This document shows positions 15,459 to 25,115 of a stretch of 64,000 bases of DNA, piece by piece. Made by a program: the position numbers and the translations under genes. Every line of letters starts with the position of its first letter. Position 1 is the stretch's first letter. The stretch is from JAAXHV01 sp965207165 (GTDB lineage: Bacteria > Pseudomonadota > Gammaproteobacteria > Eutrophobiales > Eutrophobiaceae): positions 3,162,001 through 3,226,000 of the forward strand of contig OZ242265.1 in assembly GCA_965207165.1 (NCBI GenBank), in the 5' to 3' direction. Under the pieces are notes generated by a model. The model searched no databases, was not told the DNA's origin, and was given only the letters and a program-made list of their open reading frames with translations.

Positions 15459-17248
15459 TTCGCATCTGCGCCGGCGTCCGCACCAGTGCTTTCAAGGGTT
15501 CCAGGACGTTGTTTGCTGTCAACATATAACCGGGAATAGACCCCGTCCCGGGCAATCAGTTGGTCGTGCGTACCGGATTCAACCAGCCTGCCTTGTTCCA
15601 GGACGAATATGTGATCCGCGTTTTCGATGGTGGTTAACCGGTGGGCTATGATAATACAGGTCCGGTCCTGCCTGATTGAATCCAGGGCCTGTTTAATGCT
15701 GCGCTCCGATTCCGTATCGAGGGCCGACGTGGCCTCATCCAGGATCAGGATGGGGGCATTTTTCAACAGCGCCCGCGCCAGCGCAATGCGTTGCCGCTGG
15801 CCGCCGGACAGCAGCGACCCGTCATTGCCGATAACGGTGTCAAAGCCATGTTCAAGCGCCTCGATAAACGCCAGGGCGTCGGCCAGGCGGGCCGCTTCCC
15901 TGACCTGTTCCATGCCGGCCGTACGGTTGCTGCCGTAGGCGATGTTATTGAACACGGTGTCGTTATACAGGACCGTGTCCTGACCGACCAGGGCGATATT
16001 CTCACGCAGCTGGGCCAGTGAAAGAGTACGAATATCATGCCCGTCCACGTGTATCTCACCGGCGGCGGGGTCATAAAACCGGGCGATTAAATCCACCAGC
16101 GTCGTTTTCCCGCTTCCGGAGGGCCCTACAACGGCTACTGTCTGGCCGGGCATGACGCGTATTGACACCTTGTCGAGCGCCGGAGCGCCGGCCTCGCCGT
16201 AGGCAAAACCCAGGTCGTGTAGTTCAATTTGTCCTGTCAGCCTGGGGACGGTAATGCTGCCGTCGTCCTGCTCGGCTTCCTGGTCTATGAATGCGAACAC
16301 GCTCTCGCTCGCGGTCAGGCCCTTCTGCAGGTCTTCGTTTATCCGTGACAATCTCCGCAGCGGGCTCAACAACATCAGCAGCGCGGCAAAAAAAGAATTG
16401 AATTCGGCCACGGTTATCTGTCCGGCCGCCGCGTGGTCCGCGGCTGCGTACACGATAATGCCCAGCACGATCGCCGTGATCAGGTTGATCGCCGGCGTGC
16501 CCACTGCCGAGGCCGCCACAAATTTCATGCCGGCGCGGCGGTTGGCGTTGGCCTTGTTTCCGAATTTTTCGCCCTCCTGTTGCTGCCCGGAAAAGATCTT
16601 GATGATGCGGTGTGCCGCTATGGCCTCGTTAAGCGTATGGTGCAGGTCCGCCATGGAATCCTGTACCAGCCGGCTTATCCTGCGCAGGCGCGCGCGCAGG
16701 AACAGCAATACCAGCAAAATCACCGGTCCGGCCAGGAACGCAACCAGTGTCAGCAACCAGTCGATATAGGCCATCCAGGCTACCAGCCCGATTATGGCGA
16801 GGGTGTCCCTGCTCAGGGTGGTGATGACACTGGTCGACGCCTCCTTCAACTGCGTCACGTCAAAGGTGAATTTCGAGATCATGCTGCCGGCGGTGTGCCG
16901 GTCCAGGTCGGCGCAGGACAGCTGCAACAGGCGCTTGAACATCTCCACGCGCAGGTCCATCACCAGCCTCTCGGCGACCCAGGCGAGGGCATACCTGCTG
17001 ACATAGGAGGAAACTGCGGCGACAAAAAACACCAGGATGAGCGGCACCACCACGCGCCTCATCAGGTCGACCTCTGCCTGCTGGAATACCCCTTCCGTTA
17101 TGTTCTTGAATAACGCGGCAATGGCCGGACTGGTCAGGGCCAGGACCGCCATGGCAACAACGGCCACGAGGAAAATCCTCAGATAGGGCTTTACATAGGA
17201 CAACAAGCGCAAGTAAAGTACGAGATCAGTGGGTTTCTTTTGCTGCAT
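15452..17248 (-). CDS. msbA: Lipid A export ATP-binding/permease protein MsbA
   Basis: The 598-aa half-transporter has six N-terminal membrane helices (about residues 1-320) fused to an ABC ATPase domain: Walker A GPSGSGKTT near 380, signature LSGGQRQRIALARA, Walker B ILILDEATSALD and the H-loop IIAHRL. Length and domain order are those of MsbA, which flips lipid A-core to the outer leaflet. The C-terminus has a low-complexity tail rich in Ala, Asp and Gly (about eight residues before the stop), just where it overlaps the GFA remnant. That suggests the tail may have been altered by the same rearrangement. No lpxK follows. Confidence 0.93.
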   Translation of the reverse strand: MQQKKPTDLVLYLRLLSYVKPYLRIFLVAVVAMAVLALTSPAIAALFKNITEGVFQQAEVDLMRRVVVPLILVFFVAAVSSYVSRYALAWVAERLVMDLRVEMFKRLLQLSCADLDRHTAGSMISKFTFDVTQLKEASTSVITTLSRDTLAIIGLVAWMAYIDWLLTLVAFLAGPVILLVLLFLRARLRRISRLVQDSMADLHHTLNEAIAAHRIIKIFSGQQQEGEKFGNKANANRRAGMKFVAASAVGTPAINLITAIVLGIIVYAAADHAAAGQITVAEFNSFFAALLMLLSPLRRLSRINEDLQKGLTASESVFAFIDQEAEQDDGSITVPRLTGQIELHDLGFAYGEAGAPALDKVSIRVMPGQTVAVVGPSGSGKTTLVDLIARFYDPAAGEIHVDGHDIRTLSLAQLRENIALVGQDTVLYNDTVFNNIAYGSNRTAGMEQVREAARLADALAFIEALEHGFDTVIGNDGSLLSGGQRQRIALARALLKNAPILILDEATSALDTESERSIKQALDSIRQDRTCIIIAHRLTTIENADHIFVLEQGRLVESGTHDQLIARDGVYSRLYVDSKQRPGTLESTGADAGADANE

Positions 17249-17356
17249 GATGGCAAAATAATTAACAAAACCGGCCCTGCCGGGAGAAAGTATACCGTAT
17301 CATCTCCCGGCATTGCTGTTTAAACAATCCTCACGATCCATTTTGCAAGGGGAGTC

Positions 17357-18229
17357 ATGTCAAATAAACACCCCATCATCGCGGTGACCGGCTCATCGGG
17401 GGCCGGTACAACCAATATCAAGGAGGCTTTCGAGAAGATCTTCAACCGCCAGGGAATCAAGGCCGCCGTGGTGGAAGGTGACAGCTATCACCGCTATGAC
17501 CGCGAGGAAATGGAGCGCCTGGCGAAACAGGCCATACGCGCTGGCCGCCGCATAACCCATTTCGGCCCGGAGGGAAACCTGCTCGCGGAGCTTGAAGCCG
17601 GGTTCAGGGAGTATGCCGCGCACGGTACGGGTAAACAGCGGCATTACATACACAATAATGCGGACGCGGCGCGCCACGGCGGATCGCCCGGCAAGCTGAC
17701 ACCCTGGAAATCCCTGCCTGAACATACGGATTTAATGCTGTACGAGGGCCTGCACGGCGGTTTGATCACCGATGAGGTCAACATCGCCCGGCACGTCGAC
17801 GTGCTTATCGGCATCACGCCCATCATAAACCTCGAATGGATCCAGAAAATTCAGCGGGACCGGGAGGTGCGGGGCTACAGTATCGAAGATGCGACCGGCA
17901 TGATCCTGGAACGCATGCATGATTACATCCACTATATCACCCCGCAATTCTCCCGCACCGACATCAACCTGCAACGGGTGCCGACTACCGACACCGCCAA
18001 TCCGTTCGGCGCCGTGCACATTCCCTCCAGTGATGAGAGTTTTACCGTGATCCACGTGCGCAACCGGGACAAACTGGCCGTTGACTTCCTTTACCTGCTG
18101 GAAATGCTGCACGGTTCCTTCATGTCCACACCGTATACGATCGTGATCCCGGCCGGCAAAACCAACTTCGCCATCCAGCTGATCATAGAACCCCTGATCA
18201 AACGGATTATGGCGGCCAAGACTACCTGA
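17357..18229 (+). CDS. prk: Phosphoribulokinase (Calvin-Benson-Bassham cycle)
   Basis: The 290-aa protein is a proteobacterial-type phosphoribulokinase: P-loop GSSGAGTTNIKEAF at residues 12-25, VEGDSYHRYDREEM with the catalytic Asp, RRITHFGPEGNLL, and LMLYEGLHGGL (Walker B). It phosphorylates ribulose-5-phosphate to the Rubisco substrate. A ribosome site (AAGGGGAG) precedes the ATG. It stands alone: no Rubisco, cbbR or other cbb genes are nearby. The gene end overlaps the convergent hemY stop by 8 bp. Its presence indicates CO2-fixing capacity only if Rubisco is encoded elsewhere. Confidence 0.95.
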   Translation: MSNKHPIIAVTGSSGAGTTNIKEAFEKIFNRQGIKAAVVEGDSYHRYDREEMERLAKQAIRAGRRITHFGPEGNLLAELEAGFREYAAHGTGKQRHYIHNNADAARHGGSPGKLTPWKSLPEHTDLMLYEGLHGGLITDEVNIARHVDVLIGITPIINLEWIQKIQRDREVRGYSIEDATGMILERMHDYIHYITPQFSRTDINLQRVPTTDTANPFGAVHIPSSDESFTVIHVRNRDKLAVDFLYLLEMLHGSFMSTPYTIVIPAGKTNFAIQLIIEPLIKRIMAAKTT

Positions 18230-19439
18230 TTTCCACCAGCGCTCCTGTTGTGCCTGCGGCTTGCGGCGCGGCGCTCGCCAGGGACAGGCCTTGCTCGTAA
18301 CAGGTCCGCGCGGCTGCGTGTTCACCTTGCTGCTCCAGCAAGGTTGCCAGTTCCCGGTAGCTGCCGGGATCGGGACGCACGCGCAGCGCCTGTTCCAGGT
18401 AGCTTCTGGCCTTTCCCCACAGGTGGCTTTTCCTGCACAGGCGCCCAAGGGTCAGCAACAACACCGCGTCCCCGGGAAACCGCGCCAGGCAGTTCTCGGC
18501 AAATTCCAGTTGCCGTTTCAAGGACTTGCCTTCAACCAGCCCGTACAGCTCGGCCAGTACCGGGTCCCATTCTCTCTTGAGTGCGCGCCGCAGGACAGTC
18601 TCGCAGCCACTGTCGTCGCCGCAACGCAGGCATTCCTTCACATAGGCGCCTACCAGGGCGCTGTCCCGCTTGAGCCGGTATGGAATATCGCGCCAGACAT
18701 TATCCAGCGCGGCCCGGTCCTGTTCGCTCCCGACCTGTTGCAGCAAGCCGGCGTAGAGGTCCAGTTGTTTTGCCCGGGCCTGGTCCGCCGACATCAGTCC
18801 GCGCCGCCTGCATTCCCGCAACAGTCCGGTAGCCCTGGACCAGTCCTGCATTTCTGCCGCGGTTTCCAGCAACATGAGCTTTACCTGTTCATGCCCCTGT
18901 TCGAGCGCGTTCAACGTGTCATCAGCCTCTGCAACCTGGTGCTCATCCATCTGCAGCCTGGCACGGGCGAGGCCCGGCGCCGGACTGCCCGTCTCGTTGT
19001 GCTGCTGCGCAAGGTCCAGGTAATGGCCGCATCCGTCCGCGTCCCCCCGTCTGTAAGCAGCCTGTGCCGCACCCAGGTAGTTGACCAGCGGCGCCCGGGA
19101 GAAGGCCGCGCCTTTTCGAAACGCGCGTTCAGCGTCAGGCCAGTTGCCTTCAGCCATCGCCAGCAACCCCTGGTTCAGAAATTGCTCCGACCGGCGCCGG
19201 CGCCGGTATTCCGACCAGCGCCGGAAATCCGCCGGCAAATGAATTAACTTCCGCAACAGGCGGACTGAAACATAAACCAGGATGAACAGGACAATGAACA
19301 GCAGCACGAATACCACCAGGCTGGTCCGGATTGTCCAGTCTTCATAGGTAAACACCACTCCACCCGAGGACTGTTGCAGCAACCAGCCCAGGCCGACGGC
19401 CAGGAGCAGCACGGAAAGCAGGGTGAACAATATTCTCAC
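18222..19439 (-). CDS. hemY: HemY, tetratricopeptide membrane protein of heme operon
   Basis: The 405-aa protein has two N-terminal membrane helices (about residues 1-60, including FVLLFIVLFILVYVSV). A HemY_N region and TPR-like helical repeats follow (FLNQGLLAMAEGNWPDAERAF; LLTLGRLCRKSHLWGKARSYLEQAL). It is the gammaproteobacterial HemY of the hemCDXY operon, unrelated to protoporphyrinogen oxidase of the same name. Its exact role in heme synthesis is unresolved. It starts at GTG inside the hemX stop (GTGA overlap) and ends 8 bp into the convergent prk gene. Confidence 0.9.
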   Translation of the reverse strand: MRILFTLLSVLLLAVGLGWLLQQSSGGVVFTYEDWTIRTSLVVFVLLFIVLFILVYVSVRLLRKLIHLPADFRRWSEYRRRRRSEQFLNQGLLAMAEGNWPDAERAFRKGAAFSRAPLVNYLGAAQAAYRRGDADGCGHYLDLAQQHNETGSPAPGLARARLQMDEHQVAEADDTLNALEQGHEQVKLMLLETAAEMQDWSRATGLLRECRRRGLMSADQARAKQLDLYAGLLQQVGSEQDRAALDNVWRDIPYRLKRDSALVGAYVKECLRCGDDSGCETVLRRALKREWDPVLAELYGLVEGKSLKRQLEFAENCLARFPGDAVLLLTLGRLCRKSHLWGKARSYLEQALRVRPDPGSYRELATLLEQQGEHAAARTCYEQGLSLASAAPQAAGTTGALVEIR

Positions 19440-20605
19440 TGCAGTAGTCCGCCACCGGTCACGGTGTTAGCGATTCCTGCCAGGTACTCGTCAAAGGCGT
19501 CCAGTGTTGCACCGATAGACGGTACGGATTCATCAAAATCGATCGAACCTGCGTTCTCCAGTGAGGCCAGCGCACTGCGTACCCGTGCGTCGCCGGTATC
19601 GAAGTATTCATTCAGCCACTCCGTACAGGCTGCTACGGAGATCCGGTACTGGTCCTCATCCCTGATCAGCAGCGCCATACGACTCATCTCCAGTTGCAGG
19701 CGTAAATTCCGGTATAAAAAGTAACGCTCCTGCGGCGCCAGCAGTGCAGCCGTGTTGTTATCGGTGCGGGAGATGACCACCAGTGATTTCAACTCCTGCC
19801 ACAGGTCCCGGGCCAGTCGCTGCCACCTGTTATCCGTTGCAAGCGGCTCGGTGTCAGCCGCCAACGCCGCCGGGTCTGCGCTCCCGCCAAGGTTCAGGGG
19901 CAGTTCACCGGCGCGGCCGGACAGGTCGGCCAGCATCAGGGCCAGGCCCGTGTAGTCCGTGTTTCGGGCTGCCTGCAAGCGGTTGATATCCGCAATCAGC
20001 CGTTCGCGCACGGGAATCAGCGCCGGGTCTGCGATCTCCGCCAGTCTTGCATCGGCAGACTGCAGGATGGCCTGTGCCGTAGCCACATCGCGGGCAAGCG
20101 CCAGGCGCTGGGAAGCGATCAGGAACAGGTATTTCACCTCTGCCAGTTGCCAGCCGATATCGCTGTTCCTGTGCCGGTACAGGCTGTTCAGTTCGCGTAA
20201 CATGCCGGTGAAGCGCTCGTCGCTAGCGGTCAGCCGCTGATCGAACAGGCGGGTGTTTTCCGCCAGGGACGCATGGCTCTGTTGCAGCGCATCCACCCCG
20301 GCCGCCAGGGAGCGAAGCTTTGCCTCGTCGGCTTTGCGGCCTTCGTTGATGTCTAAATACAGGTAGCCGGCTGCACCGGCAGCTATGGCAAGCAGCACAA
20401 CCAGGAACAGAACCAGGCGCCAGGAGCGGCCGGCCGGCCGCTGCTCGCCTTCGTCCGGCGCAGCCGCCGTTTCACCGTTATCCGCCGGGTCCTGCGCCGG
20501 TGTCACGGATTCTTCAGTAGCGCCGGGGCCTGCCTGCCCTTCACTACCTCCGTTGACCTCTTCGGCGGCCTTCGTCCCGGCCGTTTCATCAACCTTGTTA
20601 TTCAC
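19436..20605 (-). CDS. hemX: HemX, membrane protein of heme operon
   Basis: The 389-aa protein has a 60-residue Glu/Ala/Pro-rich N-terminus, one membrane helix (RLVLFLVVLLAIAAGAAGYLYLDI) and a helical, coiled-coil-like periplasmic part (AKLRSLAAGVDALQQSHASLAEN). This is the HemX family found after hemD in gammaproteobacteria. Its function is uncertain; an older methyltransferase assignment is not supported by any motif I can see here. It begins at GTG two bases after hemD and overlaps hemY by 4 bp, which indicates a single operon. Confidence 0.9.
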   Translation of the reverse strand: MNNKVDETAGTKAAEEVNGGSEGQAGPGATEESVTPAQDPADNGETAAAPDEGEQRPAGRSWRLVLFLVVLLAIAAGAAGYLYLDINEGRKADEAKLRSLAAGVDALQQSHASLAENTRLFDQRLTASDERFTGMLRELNSLYRHRNSDIGWQLAEVKYLFLIASQRLALARDVATAQAILQSADARLAEIADPALIPVRERLIADINRLQAARNTDYTGLALMLADLSGRAGELPLNLGGSADPAALAADTEPLATDNRWQRLARDLWQELKSLVVISRTDNNTAALLAPQERYFLYRNLRLQLEMSRMALLIRDEDQYRISVAACTEWLNEYFDTGDARVRSALASLENAGSIDFDESVPSIGATLDAFDEYLAGIANTVTGGGLLQ

Positions 20606-20607
20606 TG

Positions 20608-21393
20608 TCAGCTACTCTCGTTCATCTCCAGCAAGGCATCAAGCAACCCCGCATCGCTGTTATCCTGCGCTACTGCCACACGGGTAAACCCCGCTGCCAG
20701 CGCGTGTTGCCTGATGCGTTCACTCATCACCACGGTGGCGGTTCCATGCAGGCGCACGCCCTCGGGAGCCGGGGTCATCTCGACCAGGTTATCCAGCGCG
20801 GCCAGGCTGGTAATAACCAGCGCATCCGGCGTCTCATCATGCCAGAATTTCGCCATCTCTGCCTGACTTATAGCGGGTTTCCCGCGCCGGTACACTTCCA
20901 GGTAATGCACGCCGGCGCCGCGTGCGAGCAACCCGTCGCGCAATGCCTCGCGGCCGCCCTGGCCGCGTACGATGAGAACGCGTTTATCCCTTATTTCCGT
21001 CCCGGATAATGACGGCAACCCAAGCAAGGCCTCGGTTCCGCCCGAGTCGACGCAATCAACCCGCTCGAGCCCCAGTTCCTGCAGGCTGCGGGCCGTTGCG
21101 CGCCCGGTGGCCAGGACGGTCTTTCCCTGCAGCATATCGATAATATGCGGAAACCGGTCGCGGGCATGGACAACGGCATTCTTGCTGATGAAGATCACGA
21201 TATCCGCCAGCGCCAGCCGGCCCGTGTTTTCCGCGCTGCCGATCTCCTCCGGGACAGGCAGTATGACCAGGGCGGGCAAACTCAGCGGCCGGCCTTGCCT
21301 TGCCTCGATCATCGTGCACAGTTCCGCCGCCTGTTGCGCCGGCCTGGTAACCCAGATTTTCTTTCCCGACAGGGTCTTATCACTGCTCCGCAT
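20608..21393 (-). CDS. hemD: Uroporphyrinogen-III synthase
   Basis: The 261-aa protein shows the HemD two-lobed pattern: VTRPAQQAAELC at the N-terminus, DIVIFISKNAV near residue 80, TGRATARSLQELG, VLIVRGQGGREAL and DALVITSLAALDNLVE. It cyclises hydroxymethylbilane with inversion of ring D. Overlap of 14 bp with the upstream hemC gene implies coupled expression with its substrate-producing enzyme. Sequence conservation in this family is low, so the operon context adds weight. Confidence 0.92.
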   Translation of the reverse strand: MRSSDKTLSGKKIWVTRPAQQAAELCTMIEARQGRPLSLPALVILPVPEEIGSAENTGRLALADIVIFISKNAVVHARDRFPHIIDMLQGKTVLATGRATARSLQELGLERVDCVDSGGTEALLGLPSLSGTEIRDKRVLIVRGQGGREALRDGLLARGAGVHYLEVYRRGKPAISQAEMAKFWHDETPDALVITSLAALDNLVEMTPAPEGVRLHGTATVVMSERIRQHALAAGFTRVAVAQDNSDAGLLDALLEMNESS

Positions 21394-22318
21394 TACCCAT
21401 CACCTCCGCCAGAATTTCCTGCGCCCCCTGCTGCAGCAACCGCTCACCCAGTTCGGCGCCCAGCCTCTCACCCTGGTCCGCGGCGCCGCTGATGCTGTTT
21501 TTCACTACCCGGGAGCCGTCGGGGTAGCCCACCAGCGCGGTCATGGAGAGGTCTGCGCCGGAGGTCTCTGCGTAGGCTGCGACCGGCAGCAGACAACCAC
21601 CGTAGAGTCTGCGGGACAAGGCCCGTTCCGCATCCACGCATGTGCGGGTCGGTTCGTGGTTCAGCGGCCGGACAAGTTGCAACACCCGCGCATCGTCCGT
21701 CCTGGTTTCTACGCCCAGCGCACCCTGCCCGATCGCAGGCAGCATCTCGTCCACGCCGAGATACAAGCTGATCCGGTCCTCCCGGCCCAGACGCTTCATC
21801 CCTGCGGCAGCCAGGACCAGTGCATCATAAGCCCCGCCGTCCAGTTTTTTCAGCCTGCTCCCCACGTTACCGCGTATGTCCTTCAGGACCAGCCCGGGCC
21901 AGGCCGCGTTGAGCTGGCATTGCCGGCGCAGGCTGGATGTGCCGACCACCGCGCCGGCAGGCAACCCGGCCAGGGACGAATAGCCGCTTGATACCAACAC
22001 GTCGCGCGGGTCTTCCCGTTGCATGACAGCCGTGATGGACAGGCCGGCGGGCAGGTCGACGGTCACATCCTTCATCGAATGTACGGCCAGGTCGGCAGTG
22101 CCGTTCAGCAGCGCCTGCTCCAGTTCCTTGACGAACATTCCTTTACCGCCCATCTGCGCCAGGGATTTTTGCTGGAAACGATCGGCGACGGTCTTTACCG
22201 TTGTTATCTCGACATCAAGACCCGGGTGCGTGTCCTGTAAACGGCCGCGCACAAACCGCGCCTGCCATAAGGCCAGGGGACTTTGTCTGGTCACGATACG
22301 TAACATTGATCCAATCAT
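21380..22318 (-). CDS. hemC: Porphobilinogen deaminase (hydroxymethylbilane synthase)
   Basis: The 312-aa protein has the family N-terminus LRIVTRQSPLALWQ, GKGMFVKELEQALL, DLAVHSMKDVTVDLP and the dipyrromethane cofactor loop SRRLYGGCLLPVAAYA with the cofactor-bearing Cys. It polymerises four porphobilinogens to hydroxymethylbilane. It heads the hemCDXY operon. Two in-frame ATGs (22318, 22306) are possible; neither has a strong ribosome site, and I keep the longer. It is divergent from gshB. Confidence 0.95.
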   Translation of the reverse strand: MIGSMLRIVTRQSPLALWQARFVRGRLQDTHPGLDVEITTVKTVADRFQQKSLAQMGGKGMFVKELEQALLNGTADLAVHSMKDVTVDLPAGLSITAVMQREDPRDVLVSSGYSSLAGLPAGAVVGTSSLRRQCQLNAAWPGLVLKDIRGNVGSRLKKLDGGAYDALVLAAAGMKRLGREDRISLYLGVDEMLPAIGQGALGVETRTDDARVLQLVRPLNHEPTRTCVDAERALSRRLYGGCLLPVAAYAETSGADLSMTALVGYPDGSRVVKNSISGAADQGERLGAELGERLLQQGAQEILAEVMGNAEQ

Positions 22319-22439
22319 TAGCGCCTGTTACCGAATTCAAGAGACCTGCAGGCCGCGTATTAGGGCTTTGACCTCAAATACAATCTGGATACACTAACAG
22401 GGTAGACTACACTTATTCAACATTGCCGGGGTTTTGCAG

Positions 22440-23390
22440 ATGAAACTGGGCGTAATCATGGATCCTGTTGCCGGGATAAAGGTCGAAAAAGACACGACCC
22501 TGGCATTGCTGCTCGCGTCCCAGCGCCGGGGCTGGGAGATCTATTACATGGAGATGAAGGACGTTTATCTCACCGGCAACACGGCGCGGGCCGACACGCG
22601 CGTCCTGACGGTCGCGGATGATAAAACCAGCTGGTATCAGTTCCGGCAACGGTCCGACCTGGCGCTGTCCGAACTGGACGTGATCCTGATGCGCAAGGAT
22701 CCTCCCTTCGATATGGAATACATTTATGTGACCTATATCCTGGAGCACGCCGCGGCAGGCGGTACGCTGGTCGTAAACGACCCGGCCGCCTTGCGCGACG
22801 TGAATGAAAAAGCCTTTATCACCCGCTTCCCACAGTGTATCGCGCCCACGTTGATCAGCCGCGACCCGGAACGGATACACGCGTTCATGGAGCAACACGG
22901 GCAGGTCGTGCTCAAGCCCCTGGACGGCATGGGGGGCGCCTCGGTTTTCCGCGTTGACGGGGAAGACGCCAACAAAAACGTCATCGTGGAAACCTTAACG
23001 CACAATTCGCAGCGCTTCATCATGGCGCAACTTTACCTGCCCGCAATAGAACGGGGTGATAAACGCATTCTGCTGATTGACGGAAAACCGGTAAAACACG
23101 CACTGGCGCGCATACCGAGGTCCGGGGAGATACGCGGCAACCTGGCCGCCGGCGGCATCGGCAAGGGCGTTGACCTGTCAGACAGGGACTACTGGATCTG
23201 CGAACAGGTGGGTCCCGAATTGAGCGCCCTGGGACTGGTGTTTGTCGGCCTGGACGTAATAGGAGACTACCTGACGGAAATCAATGTGACCAGTCCGACC
23301 TGCGTAAGGGAACTGGAGCGGATCTACGACATGGACATTGCCGGGCAGGTAATCGACTGCATTGCCGGGAAATCGAGGCTGCCGGCTTGA
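22440..23390 (+). CDS. gshB: Glutathione synthetase
   Basis: The 316-aa ATP-grasp enzyme begins MKLGVIMDPVAGIKVEKDTT and contains VLKPLDGMGGASVFRV, RNLAAGGIGKGV-like nucleotide-binding loops (written here as IRGNLAAGGIGKGVDLS) and the C-terminal LTEINVTSPTCVRELE with metal-binding Glu/Asn. It joins gamma-glutamylcysteine and glycine. I chose the ATG at 22440 over an in-frame TTG six bases upstream. Its stop overlaps the TTG start of the TonB-like gene. Confidence 0.95.
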   Translation: MKLGVIMDPVAGIKVEKDTTLALLLASQRRGWEIYYMEMKDVYLTGNTARADTRVLTVADDKTSWYQFRQRSDLALSELDVILMRKDPPFDMEYIYVTYILEHAAAGGTLVVNDPAALRDVNEKAFITRFPQCIAPTLISRDPERIHAFMEQHGQVVLKPLDGMGGASVFRVDGEDANKNVIVETLTHNSQRFIMAQLYLPAIERGDKRILLIDGKPVKHALARIPRSGEIRGNLAAGGIGKGVDLSDRDYWICEQVGPELSALGLVFVGLDVIGDYLTEINVTSPTCVRELERIYDMDIAGQVIDCIAGKSRLPA

Positions 23391-24337
23391 ACAACACTGC
23401 GGCAATGCGCCGGAAGTTTAACCAGCTTGAACTGGCTTTAATACCGGCCGGCGGCGCCACGCGCCCGGTGCTGAAACCGGATGACCGCCTGAGCCTGACG
23501 TTTTGCCTTGCCCTGATTTTCCACACCTTGATCATACTGGGCATTGTTTTTACGCCGGAAGACAAAGCCAACCCGCGCTACGAGTACATGGAGATAGTGC
23601 TGGTGCAACAAACCAGCGAGCCGGAAGAAGATGCGGATGTCCTGGCCCAGGCGAACCTGCGCGGCGGCGGGGAGATAGCGGACGAGTCCATCCAGGCATC
23701 GCCGCTGCCGGCCCTGCCCGACCAGGATCAACCCGACATTGCCCCGCCGGCAGAAGCAGCGGCGCATGAATCGCTGACGGAACCCGAGATGCCCGACCGC
23801 GCGCCCGAGCAGGATGCCGTCGAGCATGTGGCGGCCGAGTCGCAACAGGCCGCAGCAGCAGCCGAGGAAAACCCGGATAAACCGGAGGCACAGCAGCCAA
23901 GCGCCAGCGAACTCAGGAGCAACAGCCTGAAGATGGCCGCCTTGAGTTCGGAAGTCCAGCGCAAACTGGAAACCAGGGCCAAGCGCCCGAAAAGGAGGTT
24001 CATTTCGGCCAGCACACGCGAATACAAGTACGCGGCTTACATGGAAGCATGGCGCGCGAAAGTGGAGCGGGTCGGCAACCTGAATTACCCGGAGGAAGCC
24101 CGGAGGCGCAATATTTCCGGGCAACTGGTCCTGGACGTGGCGTTAAACCCGGACGGCAAGATAAACCAGATCACCATCCGCCGCTCCTCGGGCCACAGCG
24201 TGCTGGACGACGCCGCCATCAAGATCGTCGAACTGGCTGCGCCTTATGCGCCTTTCCCCGAGGCCATCCGCGCAGAGACCGATGTCCTGCACATCACCAG
24301 GACCTGGCAGTTTCTCGATCAACGGGGCTTCCGCTAG
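23387..24337 (+). CDS. TonB-like energy transducer
   Basis: The 316-aa protein has a cytoplasmic N-terminus and one membrane helix (LTFCLALIFHTLIILGIVF, about residues 48-66). A long Pro/Glu/Ala-rich periplasmic spacer follows, then a C-terminal TonB domain (YPEEARRRNISGQLVLDVALNPDGKI, then ILELAAPYAPF-like IVELAAPYAPFP). It transmits proton-motive force from ExbB/ExbD to outer membrane receptors. It overlaps gshB by 4 bp (TTG start; an ATG at 23405 is possible). From memory, Pseudomonas has a tonB3 gene at the same place, linked to twitching motility. No exbBD genes lie in the window. Confidence 0.88.
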   Translation: MNNTAAMRRKFNQLELALIPAGGATRPVLKPDDRLSLTFCLALIFHTLIILGIVFTPEDKANPRYEYMEIVLVQQTSEPEEDADVLAQANLRGGGEIADESIQASPLPALPDQDQPDIAPPAEAAAHESLTEPEMPDRAPEQDAVEHVAAESQQAAAAAEENPDKPEAQQPSASELRSNSLKMAALSSEVQRKLETRAKRPKRRFISASTREYKYAAYMEAWRAKVERVGNLNYPEEARRRNISGQLVLDVALNPDGKINQITIRRSSGHSVLDDAAIKIVELAAPYAPFPEAIRAETDVLHITRTWQFLDQRGFR

Positions 24338-24367
24338 ACATCCAGGCCGGGGCAACCCCGGTTAAAA

Positions 24368-24396
24368 CCTGAAATAACCGGTTGTTTAATTTCAGG
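24368..24396. terminator. Hairpin downstream of the tonB-like gene
   Basis: CCTGAAAT (24368-24375) pairs with ATTTCAGG (24389-24396). The loop itself contains the palindrome AACCGGTT. A second small GC-rich hairpin (CCGGGG-CAA-CCCCGG) lies just before it. There is no clear U-run, so terminator function is uncertain. Confidence 0.4.
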
Positions 24397-24539
24397 GTGG
24401 CAATCTGCCGCTGATACCGATACTATTACAATTACGGTGTCCGGTTCTACCAAATCACCAGGCTCCAACCTGGCATGGCAGTTACCTGACCAGACAAGAA
24501 CACTCTTTTTTGCGCCGTTATCGCGCTCCGAGGTGATTT

Positions 24540-25100
24540 ATGCAGGCCAGTAACTTTACCAACCAGTTTCTCATTGCCATGCCCAGCCTGAGAGATCCCA
24601 ACTTCTCTCAAACCGTGACATACATCTGTGCGCACAATGAAGACGGCGCCATGGGATTGGTAATCAACCGCCCGGCCAACTGTGACCTGGGAGAGATCCT
24701 GACGCAAATGGAGATGAAACCGGATGATCAATCCATTTCCAAGATACCCGTTTACCAGGGCGGCCCGGTGCATACCGACCGGGGCTTCGTCCTGCACGAA
24801 CCGAACAACGAATGGGATTCATCGATCAACGTCAGCGAATTCCTGAATGTGACGACTTCCCGGGATATCCTGCACGCCATCGCGGAACGCGCAGGACCAC
24901 AGAACTACCTGATTGCGCTGGGTTATGCCGGCTGGTCCGCAGGACAACTGGAAGAGGAAATAAAAGAAAACGCCTGGCTCAATGTGTCCGCAGACCCGGA
25001 CATCATCTTCGACACGCCCTGCGAACTGCGCTGGTCCTCGGCGACAGCCTTGCTGGGTATCGATCACTACCAGATATCGACCGGTATCGGGCATGCCTGA
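24540..25100 (+). CDS. algH: AlgH/YqgE family protein (UPF0301)
   Basis: The 186-aa protein shows the YqgE/AlgH family blocks NQFLIAMPSLRDPNFSQTVTYICAHNEDGAMGLVINRP, YQGGPVHTDRGFVLH and ALGYAGWSAGQLEEEIKENAWL. The fold is known but molecular function is not; it was named for an effect on alginate in Pseudomonas. A GAGGTGA ribosome site precedes the ATG. It sits directly upstream of ruvX as in most gammaproteobacteria. Confidence 0.95.
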   Translation: MQASNFTNQFLIAMPSLRDPNFSQTVTYICAHNEDGAMGLVINRPANCDLGEILTQMEMKPDDQSISKIPVYQGGPVHTDRGFVLHEPNNEWDSSINVSEFLNVTTSRDILHAIAERAGPQNYLIALGYAGWSAGQLEEEIKENAWLNVSADPDIIFDTPCELRWSSATALLGIDHYQISTGIGHA

Positions 25101-25115
25101 TCCTGGTTAACATCA

